Notes under the pieces: model-generated
The model's input: only the letters and a program-made list of their open reading frames with translations
What the model was told of the DNA's origin: nothing
Database searches by the model: none
Source: Gerris lacustris
Lineage: Eukaryota > Arthropoda > Insecta > Hemiptera > Gerridae
Direction of reading: 5' to 3'
DNA length: 64,000 nt
NCBI GenBank assembly: GCA_951217055.1
Contig: OX578277.1
Coordinates: 102,117,511 to 102,181,510 of the forward strand
Program-made: the position numbers and the translations under genes
Part shown: positions 40,133 to 50,565 of the stretch, one piece after another
Position numbering within the stretch: position 1 is the first letter of the stretch
Layout: each line of letters begins with the position of its first letter

Positions 40133-40290
40133 TCCGAGGAGCAATGGTTAGCACTTATGCCTATTGAATCAAAGGTCGGTGGATCGAGACTCGTCTAAGT
40201 GAAAGATTTTTTTAACGGTTTAACAACTGCTGACTTAAGCCGGCAGTTGATTTGCCTAAAAAAAATTTTTCACTTACACGAGTCTCGAAT
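40133..40290 (+). repeat. tRNA-like sequence fused to a long hairpin
   Basis: GAGGAGCAATGGTTAGCAC resembles a D-arm/A-box region, and GTGGATCGAGACTCG contains the B-box GATCGAGAC. Starting within the B-box, CGAGACTCGTCTAAGTGAAA (40185) pairs with TTTCACTTACACGAGTCTCG (ending 40287), with an inner stem CAACTGCTG/CGGCAGTTG. The B-box is thus present in both arms. It may be a small SINE or foldback; no target duplication seen. Confidence 0.6.
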
Positions 40291-40752
40291 CACAAACTTC
40301 GTTACATGCAATTTCGTTTTATCCAAGCCAACTTACTCTGCCGCACCTAAAGAAGTTTCCCTTCAAAAACGGGGAAAAAAATCTTGATATTTCCCCCACC
40401 CTGTAGATCGGTAATGAAGCGTTAGCGAACCTATGTTTATATGAATTTTTAGTCATGAAATAAGCTAAAGAATTGCCCCCTTGCCGTATGTACAAGGTAT
40501 TAAGGAACATCATGTATATTTAAAAATTAGATAAACTCTACTGCAAACAATGCTGCAATCATTTTATAACGCTAGCTATAAGAATTTAACATAAATGCAG
40601 AGCCAGAGTATTCTATAGACAACGGGTAAGAGAGTCAAAAGCAAGTAAAGGGGAGAATGGTTACTAGTGTTCATATATACGAGAATGCTCGTAGAATGTT
40701 TGCCTAACATGATTTGTTCAAAGATTCATGATAAAAATTAATAAAATATATA
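40291..40752. other. No recognisable gene
   Basis: Mixed sequence without supportable features; the short frames around 40199-40513 overlap the hairpin and are not convincing. Confidence 0.4.
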
Positions 40753-41342
40753 GACTACCGATTGGTGCGGCACATAGCTTCCTCGCATCCTACCACGTAC
40801 TTTATTGATTTAATGCTACTACAAGCCATTATTGCCTAATATGTTTAATTGTTTCCCTCGTTTTTTTAATTAGTCAAAATTGTTTTAATTTTTTACATAA
40901 ATAAAATTATCAATTTAGCAAAAGTTAAACAGCGCAAACGGTTGAAATTAATCTTGGGCTATCTGCGGGCTACTACTTTCGACAAACCATCCAAATTGCA
41001 TACAAATCAGATGAGTACTTTTGAAGATAAGGTATATAGGTGTACATAAAAAATGTATGCTAGTGCCCATATGGAAGAGAAACAAATGAGTACCGAATGT
41101 TAGAACTTACATAGAACCAACAAAGGGCTAATTGTGACCTACCATCCAAATTTCATTAAAATCGTACGTGTAGTCCTTAAGATTTGTTGGTTCGCAAAAA
41201 TTGAACGACAGACAGACCAAAAATACAGACACTGATTTCTAAACGGATTACTGTCTTGGAATTTTTGAAATCGGAGACATAAAATATTTTCGTCCTTTAG
41301 AACGATCTCATAGCTTCTATTACCTTCGGTAAGCTCGGAAGC
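40753..41342 (-). repeat. Family A, near-complete copy
   Basis: It runs from GACTACCGATTGGTGCGGCA to TTACCTTCGGTAAGCTCGGA. It keeps CACATAGCTTCCTCGCATCC at one end; the second CACATAGCTTCC at the other end reads CTCATAGCTTCT. The (GACA)n tract is short here (CGACAGACAGACC). Confidence 0.82.
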
Positions 41343-41730
41343 AAAATTGTTCTTTAATGCTTTTTTCATAATTTCGTTATAAAGGTCTAAATTTTGCATC
41401 CCAATTGCTCTGACTCGGTTTATGGGAAGAGAGGAAAGGTAAGGTTTTCATTCGATCAGTTATAACCAATTATAAGAAAGGAAAAAAACAAACAAAATAA
41501 CACTAAAGCAAACAAGGCTTTACCTGGGGCTGGATGGTATTGGTTGACCAGGGTTGATAGAGAAGGGTTTTGATTGGATCTTTTGATAGTCCTCTAACAA
41601 GTAAGAAGGATGAGGTGAGTTGAATGGTGCTTCATTGAGAGTGTTGTTGTCTGTAGAACGTGACACAAAGCTGAGGCTCTGTTAACTCAACAAATCCTAA
41701 AATGGAAACAGACCTCCCCCCTAGTTTTAC
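41343..41730. other. No recognisable feature; possible intron
   Basis: Moderately GC-richer than the surroundings (about 41515-41700). If the minus-strand frame at 41731-41921 is an exon, this is the start of its intron. No following exon was identified. Confidence 0.3.
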
Positions 41731-41921
41731 CTCACATCACGTAGTCTTTTTCCTATTCTTTCAAGTACAATAATCTTATTGGAAATCGTTCCATAGGTTA
41801 TAACAGAGAACATAGCAAAGAGTAATATGGCATTTCTCATTCCAAATGGCATTTCAGTTCTTAAAACATTCTGGCTTGTAATGGATGCCGTCGAGAATGG
41901 ATGATTTGAATTACAGTTCAT
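41731..41921 (-). CDS. Candidate first coding exon of an unidentified host gene
   Basis: The minus-strand frame from 41921 reads MNCNSNHPFSTASITSQNVL, with a second Met at 41852 (MPFGMRNAILLFAMFSVITY). Residues about 29-45 form one hydrophobic segment (NAILLFAMFSVITYGTI), followed by a basic stretch, NKIIVLERIGKRLRDV. This could be a signal peptide or a single membrane anchor with a basic cytosolic or matrix side. At 41731 the minus strand reads GTGAG then GTAAAAC, a good splice donor, and the frame stops just beyond it in unspliced sequence. The region matches no repeat in this window. I cannot name the protein. The 41852 start looks better because the hydrophobic segment then sits near the N-terminus. 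Confidence 0.35.
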
Positions 41922-42184
41922 TACCTAATCCTTACTCCCTAAAGCTGAGACTAAACTATGTTGTGTGAAAATCGTTGCTTTCAAATCCATTTGCTAAACA
42001 TATCACTTATCAACCCATTGCCTCAAGATATCACTAAAATCACTTTAGCTACAATGTTGTTTCACCAATATAGTGAAAGTGAAGGACTAAGGAAATGTGT
42101 TTCGACTGGATTCTAAAGTAATTTTATTACTTAAAAGTTTTAGTAAAAAGTAGTTGAAGCGAACTTCTTACATTTAACAAACTA

Positions 42185-42840
42185 TGCATCCTGTCTGTCC
42201 GTCAGTAACGTTTATGTGTCCGTCGATATCTGCAGAAAAAGTTGACCGATTTTGTTGAAATTTTGTATACATGTTCCTTTTACTAATCCTCAGGCTATGT
42301 TCGTTGGACAGCATTATCCGTCCAAGAGTTCGCGCGCAACACTTGCGCAAACGTGAGTTTCAAATGTAAAATTGGAATTTCAGGACAGGAAAAGATTCTA
42401 TAATCACCTATTCAATGAGACAAATATTTTTTTTAATAACATTTTTTAGTAAAACCAACAGCGACATCTGTATGAATTAATAAAGATCGTTAAAACTATC
42501 AAAGCGGACCTAAACGTTTAAACTAGAGAAACCAACGTTTTTACCGATATCTTACGTTCTAACGTAACGATTTTAATAAAACTTCATATAAATCGTCTAA
42601 AGTAAATGAAAGCAGGCATGTAAAATTTCAAATTGATACAAGCAGAAGTTTTCCTGTCGTGAAGTGATGCATTTTATAATAGTTGAAAAGGAGTTTACAA
42701 CTACACTACTTCTATCATACTCTCTAACTATTAACTTATCATGATAATCTATATTCTCAATATTCAATACATATTTATTGCTATACGCTCACTTCAATGA
42801 TAGAGCCACGCGGTCTAGTATACTGTATTTCATACTAATA
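42185..42840 (-). repeat. Family D, copy 2
   Basis: It contains GTCTGTCCGTCAGTAACG at the left, GTTCGTTGGACAGCATTATC, ATCTTACGTTCTAACGTAAC and, at the right end, ATAGAGCCACGCGGTCTAG. It matches 440-1170 in reverse with moderate divergence. The (GACA) tract is not expanded here. Confidence 0.72.
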
Positions 42841-43734
42841 CAAAACACATGTATAATATAATATCTATATTTCATAATATCTTACTTAGTTTCAACATTT
42901 GCTGGTAGTTTATAAGCTTAAAATATCTTATACATCAAAACTGAAGATTTATAAAATATAAAAATCCCGGAAGATAAATATATGTAATTTTTAATTTGAC
43001 GATATTTAATATTAAATTATATTTCAGGCATACTGAAGGATAAGTAAATTAGGTTTAATTGCCTTGGTAATATTTCATGAGAAGAGAAAAAAAGGAAATC
43101 CCAAAAAGAAAATGAAAAGAACCCCCTTTTAAAAAAGAAAAGAAATAAGAGATTTTAAAAATTCATTTAATAACTTTGACGAAGAAAAATTAACCTTTCT
43201 TTTAAAAGTAAAATAAGGAGTTATTATAAATTTTTAATAAAATGAATCTGAAATGAGACAAGTTCAATTAAACAAAAAGTTATCAAAATTGTAACTAATG
43301 ATCCACAGAGAGTATTAGGTAACATTTTAATGAAAAATCCTAGATAAAAAAAACTTGTTAAAAAGTAACCAGTTTAAGGAACGGCAACAGGTTGTTATCA
43401 ACTGATAAGAACCTGTGTCCCGTTATCAGATTATCAAAAGCTCTTTTGTTGCCTCGGGATCAATGGGTGTTTGAAGTAAGTGGAGTAGATATTAGGAGAT
43501 TATCTCTATCGCACGTAGAGTCTTCAAGTTAAGGCAACGCTCAAAGATTAACCCTCACTATATTGATTTCTTTGTCAAGTATTACAGATGATATAACGAT
43601 AAATTAATTTAACATGGCTATTGTAAGGTTAAAAATAGTCCAATAGCCTTGTAGTCAATTTGGGATGAAACCACTTTTACTTGTAATAAAAGCTTTATAT
43701 TCTTTCTCCTTCCCAAGTTCTAACTACTTATTTT
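42841..43734. other. No recognisable gene
   Basis: AT-rich with A/G-rich stretches (about 43080-43150). No supportable frame. Confidence 0.4.
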
Positions 43735-44050
43735 TACTTTCTCATATAAAGAGAAAGTGAAAGTATTGATATGGCGTTAAAATTCGATTTTGAGATTATG
43801 ATAGATTTACACGTGTTCGGAGAAAAAAAAGTGGTTTTTAAACATTTCTGTCTGTCAAGACTGTTTTGACTGTCTGAGCGTGGAGCCCAAGCTACTGGGC
43901 CGATTTTGGCGTTATTCGGCGTTATATATGTTCAGAAACTAATCAAACCCCAAGGCGAAATCGATAAATGAATTTTAGCTCCAAATTTGGGGCGCTAACA
44001 CACAAAAACTCGGAAAAAACGTGAAAAAAAATCTCAAAAACGGTTCCTAT
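43735..44050 (+). repeat. Family L repeat, copy 1
   Basis: It begins ACTTTCTCATATAAAGAGAA (a small hairpin, ACTTTCTC/GAGAAAGT), then GGCGTTAAAATTCGATTTTG, TTTCTGTCTGTCAAGAC, and GGGCCGATTTTGGCGTTATT. The first part matches 63835-64000. No coding sequence. Confidence 0.65.
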
Positions 44051-44395
44051 TATTTTTATTTAATTATTATAAAATGGAGCCCATTTAAATACAAATCTAA
44101 CGCTATAAGCAATTTTCCCAGGAATAATCTAGTTTCCGAGACATTGATTAAAATATATCTGATTTTGAAGCAACTTTATAAATGAAGCAAATGAATAGTT
44201 AATCGTGACGAGTTTATAGTTTAAAAGGATAGTTGGAGTAGACGGTAGTGCCGAGAGGACCCTTACTTCACTTGGAAGGTTCTAATGGAGAGTTCAGAAG
44301 GTGGGTTCACAGTCACAGCTAGCGAAGATAACAATATATTCCTATTTTCTTGAATCAGGGAACGAGATTATATGAGAAAGTTAATCTGAGTTTTT

Positions 44396-44547
44396 CTCAG
44401 ACCGATTTTTATTAATGTAACTTATTTTCTTCCTCAATCGGCACTGATGATGGCCGTATTAAGGCTGAAAGCTGCTTTGTTTTAATTTACATACATAAAC
44501 TAGTTTTAATTTACGTGGGGAGACAATTTATGTTATTCCTTTCACCA
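44396..44547 (+). repeat. Element E, copy 2
   Basis: CAATCGGCACTGATGATGGC, CGTATTAAGGCTGAAAGCTG and TTACGTGGGGAGACAATTTA with TTATTCCTTTC match the minus strand of 26682-26904. CTGATGA (44444-44450), a hairpin (44451-44466) and GAAA (44467-44470) are in the order of a hammerhead core, discussed under findings. No 13-bp duplication was recognised around this copy. Confidence 0.68.
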
Positions 44548-44799
44548 TAACAATTGTTTTCCAGTGGAGAATCTAGTCAGGGAGTAGATTACTATCATAG
44601 TCATTAATTCTGACGAACTTGATTACTATATTTCTGAAGGAACCAATATTACTTATTTTGTTTTCTCTTCTCATAGTTCTTTCTGCATATTCTCTCTTTC
44701 GGGTCAATTTAATGAAAATGATCGATTACCTGTAGGTTATAGTATAAGGATAAAGGAAAGATACTTCTTCTTCCTCTTTATTCTAACTGAACAAAGACT

Positions 44800-44960
44800 C
44801 TTAGATGAGAATGATGGTGGCTCAAATAGGAGAGCGTAGGCTGTTCTATTAATAAAGTTAAGCAGCATCGGAGAAGGTCACCATTTGGATGGGACCACAG
44901 ATCTGGAGTCCACAGGGTCTGGTTCGATTCCCGGACCAGACCCTTCATTCGGTGTTCACC
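44800..44960 (+). mobile_element. 5S rRNA/tRNA-chimeric SINE-like sequence
   Basis: TAATAAAGTTAAGCAGCATC and GGAGAAGGTCACCATTTGGA TGGGACC (44850-44897) follow the internal promoter part of 5S rRNA (AAGTTAAGCAGC, TCGG, GGTCA, TTGGATGGG.GACC). Upstream, AGGAGAGCGTAGG resembles a tRNA D-arm. Downstream, GTCTGGTTCGATTCCCGGAC gives a B-box inside a perfect GGGTCTGG/CCAGACCC stem. 5S-derived SINEs (SINE3) are known in animals. The 3' end and target duplication could not be placed. Confidence 0.7.
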
Positions 44961-45978
44961 CAGCAACATATAAATCACATATAAATGGGTAGCTGCTGAT
45001 GTGAATTGGCGATTAATTGGTTTTGAATACAGCTAATGGGCCGACTTACTAAACCCGTATTTGATATATATCCGTAATATCTTCTATGAGACATTAACTT
45101 GGAAGGAAGGAATATTAGACTTAAGGAAAATTATCCCAGCAGAGTTTTCATAATAAATTCTATATTTTTGATAAGCATAAACAATATACTTTCTATAACA
45201 CCACTTTTACTCTGATAAGGAAATCGTTTTCTTCTTGGCATATACGTCTTACTGTATATTCTCTTTTTTAAACAATCTTGCAGTATGTATTTGATATGAA
45301 ACCACTTTTACTTGTAATAAATTGTCCTTTATCTTCCTCTATACATATATGTATAAAAGTTTCTGGGTTATAAACATCCTGGAATTATGTAAATACGCTA
45401 CGTAAACAAAAAGAACCAGAGTCAAAAGTAATAAATAAACAATAAGGAGAGTTGATGAAGTAAAATTGTGGATAGAGAAGAAAATGAATACGTAAATGTA
45501 ACGAGATGTAATTCATATGAAGTGTTTCATTAAATAAAAATAGCAGAACATGGAAGAGTATTTCTGAAATGCTGAAACCTACGTTATCTTTGAATATTTC
45601 ACTAAGAAATAACATTAAACACAAACAAAAGAAACTTTTCAAGTATTATGTGTTGGAACTTTCTCTGTTCAACACAACAGTGCATAAAAAATTCAACATT
45701 ATTCTCTTACCCTGAAAAAGAGATTTAACGATCGTTACTACTTTCTCTTTTTCCGCAGTGTTTCCGGGTAATCTTTCCCGAGTAATCCCTCAAGATTCAG
45801 AGTAATCTTCAGATCAACGTGATAAGATTTAATCATTCGTTTGAATTTAAATCTGTAAATTATAGTTTGTAAGAAACCTACACATATACTGAGATCAAAA
45901 TTGTAAATAGTTTTTTGAAAAAGAACGAAAAACCAGAATCGGGCCAACGAGATTAAAAAAAACACTTTGGTAAAAATT
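44961..45978. other. No recognisable gene
   Basis: AT-rich. Minus-strand frames at 45385-45642 and 45738-46001 are hydrophobic and Phe/Leu-rich, consistent with composition; no domain recognised. Confidence 0.4.
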
Positions 45979-46580
45979 AGATTGCCAATTAAATGTGGCA
46001 CATAGGTTCATCGCATCCTATCACGTACTTTATTAATTGTATGCTTTTACAAGCCATTATTGTCCAATTTGTTTAATTGTCTACCCCGTTTTTTTAATCC
46101 GTCAAAATTGTTTTAATTTTTTACATAAATTAAAGAATCAATATAGCAAAAGTTAAAGAGCGCAGACGGTTCAAATTAATCTGGGGCTAAATGCTTTCGA
46201 TAAACTATAAAAGTTTCATACAAATCAGATAAGTACTTTTAAAGCTATAGGTGTAAATTAATGTATGTTTGTGCGCATGTGGAAGAGAAACAAATAAGCG
46301 CAGAAGGTTGAAACTTATATGGGACCAACAATGGGCTTCTCATGACCAACCACCCAAATTTCAATAAAATTGGACGTGTAGTTTTTAAGATATGTTGATT
46401 CACAAAAATTGAACGACAGACCGACAGACAGACCGACAGACCGACAGACAGACCGAAAGACTGACACGGAACCAAAAATGTTCCCTGATGTCTGAAACGG
46501 ATTTCTTTCTTTGAATTTTTTAAATCGGAGACCTAAAAATTTGTCGTTCTTCGGAACGATCACATAGCTTCATTGACCTT
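45979..46580 (-). repeat. Family A, near-complete copy with expanded microsatellite
   Basis: It runs from AGATTGCCAATTAAATGTGG to CGATCACATAGCTTCATTGA. The hairpin end is truncated (CATTGACCTT instead of CGTTACCTTCGG). The (GACA/GACC)n tract at about 46412-46464 is the longest of the family A copies. Confidence 0.8.
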
Positions 46581-47662
46581 TGAATAATATTAAGGCACTT
46601 CTAGTAATCCTAGAAACTCGAAATTTTGTAAATATGTAGAGTTTAATATACAAAAAAAAAGGAAAATTAAAAAATCCGGAATTATTCTAATTCTTTGGCC
46701 CTATGAAGGTTAAAAAAGCCAATTCAAAATATTCTTAAAAAACATTATAACTAGCGTTACCTAGTAGAGAACATCAGAACTAAAGTATTATTTTACTATT
46801 ATTAATAGAATTTTATATTGAGTAACAGTGATTGAGCTCGAAGATCGTAAACATAAACTTTCCATTCGTCCAAACTCTTATACTAAATAATTGTTATTAT
46901 TGTTGTTTGTTCTTATACTTAATAATTGTTGTTGATTTTGAACTCTTACCGCGTTTCATCCCTTGCCTTTGAGTTTCATACATCTTCTTCGAAACAATTA
47001 TTATTATTGCCTAATACTCTTTATATCCTATTATATGCTATATACCTTATTCTTAATAATCTCTCTCTTCTTATATTATATATAAAAATATGCATATTCC
47101 AAAAAGAACAAGAGGCCTAGAAACAAAAAATTACTTACAGAAAGAAGTGATAAAAAATGAAATCCCTACAAAAACACTTATTTGAAAAAATAAGTGTTGT
47201 AACCAATTTTGGCGTAAAAAAATGTGAGATCATAGGATTAGCCAAGCCTCTTCCCATACGAGTAAGTTCTACTAGGCCTTATTCATCCAATACAAGTAAA
47301 TAATGTGGTTTGTCTGTCCCTCTCCTCTCAATTCTCTGTCTCTCACAGACTCAATAATTTTCTTTCCCTAATCAATCTACAGATTTAAATTTTAAAATAT
47401 TTTCTGATTTGACAATTACGCACAAAGATACAACATTCTATACGACTCTGCAAACATTTTATTTAAATCACTTGTTTACTAAAAAAGAAACACAAGCGAT
47501 CATAAGATGTAAAAAATATAATTTATAAAACAGCACGAGTAAAGCATGAAATATAATTACAGACTGAACGAAACAAAGAAATAACATCACGTACATGATT
47601 GAAATTGTTGTTGACGGTAATATTTGCACTGCAGGAAGTAAAATACTAGAAAGAAAGAATTT

Positions 47663-47664
<2 letters not shown>
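46581..47664. other. No gene; one perfect hairpin
   Basis: A hairpin at about 47175-47200 pairs AACACTTATTT with AAATAAGTGTT around a short loop. The rest is AT-rich with no supportable frame. Confidence 0.5.

Positions 47665-47757
<93 letters not shown>
47665..47757 (+). repeat. (AT)n microsatellite, 93 bp
   Basis: An uninterrupted AT dinucleotide run. Confidence 0.98.
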
Positions 47758-47760
<3 letters not shown>

Positions 47761-48334
47761 ATGACAGAAAAAAGAAGAAGTAGAATTAAGTTCTAATGTA
47801 TTATTTATTTTTATTTTTGTCAGTTCTAAACCATTGCATTATTGTTTAAAGTAAATAATATGGGTTTGTATATACAAATTATCTACAATAGTTTAAACAA
47901 AAACAAAAACTGATTCTACTTCTACTATAAGCTTTTTTTAAATTCGAAACTTTATTTTGAATGAAGTTAGTCCTAGTAAATTATTCTTCTAGTAATTAGA
48001 GACAATTTACTTAAAATCCTTCAAGAGTGGTCTTCATTAAGAAAATCAAATAATTTTAGTTTTCAGTCTAAGGTACTGCGCACTAATTGGCGCTTCTCTA
48101 CTTATTAGTTAATTTCCAAGGTAAATTTAGGAGATAAAGAAGTTCCAGGAAATTTAATACAAATTGTAGTGATTCATCTAATTGTTCATTATACAAGTAA
48201 GAGTACGATTTAGTTCTAATTAACTATACCTAAAAATGTCGGTTAAGTTTTTGTTAAATAAATCTACTAAAAAAAAAACAATAATAATAATAATAATAAA
48301 ATACTACCACTGCTCGCTTCGCCTGTGAAAAGCG
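47758..48334. other. No gene; (ATA)n run
   Basis: An AAT/ATA trinucleotide run is at about 48280-48299. GCTCGCTTCGCCTG with AAGCGGCCGC (48314-48338) is a short GC island at the edge of family D. Confidence 0.5.
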
Positions 48335-48870
48335 GCCGCTGCCTTGAACCTTCGCACAATTTGACATTTTACAATTTGACACATTTATTTGGTTTTAAAT
48401 ATTTTTAGTAAAACGAACACCGACACTGCTAGGAAGTGATAAAGATCGCTAAATTTATTAAAGCGGACCTAAATCTTTAAAATAGAGAAAACAACGTTTT
48501 TACCGATATCTTACATTCTAACGGTTTTAATAAAACTTCATACACATCGTCTAAAGTGAAATTGAAACAGGCATGTAAAATTTCAACCTGATACAAGAAG
48601 AAGTTTTTGTGTAGTGAAGTACCAGATTTTGTAATAGTTGAAATGGAGATGAACGGGTCCTGGAGATTAAGGAATAGTTCTGCTCCCTCACTACACGGAT
48701 CTTTACTACAATCATCCTCTTTAACTCTCAATATCAACGCATCATGATTAACTATTTTCTCAATAAAAAATTGTTTGTGTTGTCCGATATTTTGTGGTAA
48801 AACACTTCAATAAAACACAATTTTTTCAAGCTAAATTATATATTTGTCTAACTACGCAGGCATCGCGTTT
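48335..48870 (-). repeat. Family D, copy 3
   Basis: It runs from TTGACATTTTACAATTTGAC through AGCGGACCTAAATC, CCGATATCTTACATTCTAAC and AAACAGGCATGTAAAATTTC to ACTACGCAGGCATCGCG. A minus-strand frame of 86 codons (48477-48737) lies within it, but other copies have shifts and stops there. Confidence 0.7.
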
Positions 48871-48879
48871 ACATATTTA

Positions 48880-49030
48880 ACAATCAGACTATCGTTTCAG
48901 TCTTTCGACTATATCTTCAGTGACATATATATATATATAGACTTAGGCTTATATGATACATACTCAGTCTATAAATACGTGTCATTGAAAATAGTCAAAA
49001 GACTGAAATGATCGTCTGATAGTTATATTT
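48880..49030. mobile_element. Foldback element P between two family D copies
   Basis: AATCAGACTATCGTTTCAGT (48891) with CTTTCGACTATATCTTCAGT pairs with the right side GTCATTGAAAATAGTCAAAA then GACTGAAATGATCGTCTGAT. The arms are about 50 bp with several mismatches; the centre holds a short (AT)n. No coding sequence or clear duplication. Confidence 0.68.
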
Positions 49031-49054
49031 GTAAATTGTGGTTAGTCGTTATCT

Positions 49055-49410
49055 TAAATACAATTGAAACTGATATGAATAACTTCAACCTGATACAATT
49101 GGAAGTTTTTTTGTAGTGAAGTGCTACATTTTATACTAGTTGAAATGGAGATAACCGGGGCCTGAGGGTGAGGAATAGTCCTGCATCCTCACTATACGGC
49201 TCTATACTAAAATCACCCTCTTTAACTCTCAACATCATTGACATTATGATCAACTAATCTCTCATCATGATTAGACAAATATATATTTTAGATCGAACAA
49301 CTTGTGTTTTATTTAAGTGATAATTTTCATAATATTCTTTAATATTTAATATTTATTGAATTACACTCGATTCAATGAAAGAGCCATGCGATGCCTAGTT
49401 ATATATTAAG
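49055..49410 (-). repeat. Family D, copy 4 (partial)
   Basis: TTCAACCTGATACAATTGGA, TAGTTGAAATGGAGATAACC, and at the right GAAAGAGCCATGCGATGCCT. It is head-to-tail with copy 3, with foldback P between, so this may be a tandem duplication of family D. Compared with copy 3 it has a 1-nt deletion that shifts the short frame. Confidence 0.68.
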
Positions 49411-50145
49411 TTGGCAGGATAATGAAGGGAGAATGGTCTGGTAGCGAAGGTAAGTCAGGAGACCGCATTATAACCTGCAGGCAAATTGATATGAAATTAC
49501 TGTTTAATCTATGTTGGATTGGCTCTAATGAAGGGCTACCAACTCTGAGCTAGGAATTATTAAGGTTAATTCAATATTAGAAAGGAAGAGGCCTAATGGA
49601 ACCGTCTCAACCTCCTACAAAACCGTCCTCGTCTGTCCTTTAGCAATTAACTAACCGGCACAAATCCCATCTTCTCTACTCTGATATGAAAATTTAACAG
49701 ACAAATTCCAATTGGATTTACCTAGGAAGGAGACGAATTATATTAACTTTGGACTAAAGTTTATAGGGTTTATGCGTAAAGCCTCCTATCAACTGGTACT
49801 GGATTCTTCGACATACCAAGTGCCTTGTACTTTACTTTAAGATTTATCACGAAACTTAAATACTGCCACCGGGAAAAGGACGCAGAAGAAATCTGACAAT
49901 CAACTGGAAAAGGTAGTAGTGCAACTTATTGTTAAACTAGCCGTTAAGCACGTGGCAACGGGCAGAATAAATGTGGTTGCCTTATCAATAAAAAATCATT
50001 TCAAGATGACGTCGCCATCGTCGGGACACTACTCAATTATGAATGAATAAATGAACAATTCAAATATAAATAAAAAGTAAATAAATAAATAATGCAAGAC
50101 AAAGGTCTGAAAAATCATTAGTTATTTTCATAAACCCAAAGAGCC
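49411..50145. other. Low-copy-looking sequence, no gene recognised
   Basis: Base composition is less AT-skewed than average (about 49430-49990) and there is no match to other repeats here. Frames are short. It could be a decayed gene or transposon; nothing supports a name. Confidence 0.35.
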
Positions 50146-50320
50146 ACGTGATGTCTAATTATTTCTTATTAATTGCATTAAAAAAAAGAGCTGAGAGATA
50201 ATTAGTTATATTTCAAATGAATGAGTCTCGTGGTGGCCAGTTATACTTAAACAGAAAGAGCCACGTGATGTCTAGTTATTTCTAATTAATTGCATTCAAA
50301 GAAAAATTGCTGAGAGATAA
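50146..50320. repeat. Tandem copies of a family D end motif
   Basis: AGAGCCACGTGATGTCTAAT TATTTCT (about 50139) and AGAGCCACGTGATGTCTAGT TATTTCT (about 50258) are followed by near-identical AATTGCATT..GCTGAGAGATAATTAGTT, so a segment of about 115 bp is duplicated. The motif corresponds to the outer end of family D (49389, GAGCCATGCGATGCCTAGTT). Confidence 0.65.
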
Positions 50321-50494
50321 TTAGTTTTAAATTATATAATATTAATGAAATATAAAATTTATATTAACCGACCGAGACATGATAAAAGGAATGTTATAAC
50401 CTTCACTACGAAACAGGTTTATAACCTACACCTTCACTCAGGGTTGCCAATAATAACAATATCAAATTAAAATTTAAACGAAGACTTATTTTCC

Positions 50495-50565
50495 AACATT
50501 TTTGGATTCAATCCCGGGCTCTAGACGCTGTAACGTGCCAAAAGGAACTTCGTTCCAAAAAAGAT
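50495..50565 (+). repeat. Family M repeat, copy 2
   Basis: GGATTCAATCCCGGGCTCTA, ACGTGCCAAAAGGAACTTCG and TTCCAAAAAAGATA match 27298-27362. Confidence 0.6.

Noticed and set aside
44778..44978. Minus-strand frame over the 5S/tRNA-like region
   Set aside because: It is the antisense of Pol III-type sequence and has no protein-like features.
46245..46563. Minus-strand frames with repeated SVGLSVCLSVC-type cysteine/serine motifs
   Set aside because: They translate the expanded (GACA/GACC)n tract of family A and are not conserved in other copies.
47175..47200. Hairpin as a bacterial-type terminator
   Set aside because: No transcription unit precedes it and the context is eukaryotic; it is an isolated AT-rich palindrome.
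47595..47783. Frame encoding a long Ile-Tyr repeat
   Set aside because: It is the translation of the (AT)n microsatellite at 47665-47757; the same occurs at 55860-56042.
48477..48737. 86-codon minus-strand frame in family D copy 3
   Set aside because: Other family D copies have stops or shifts here, and copy 4 differs by a 1-nt deletion and mostly amino-acid-changing substitutions, so coding constraint is not supported.
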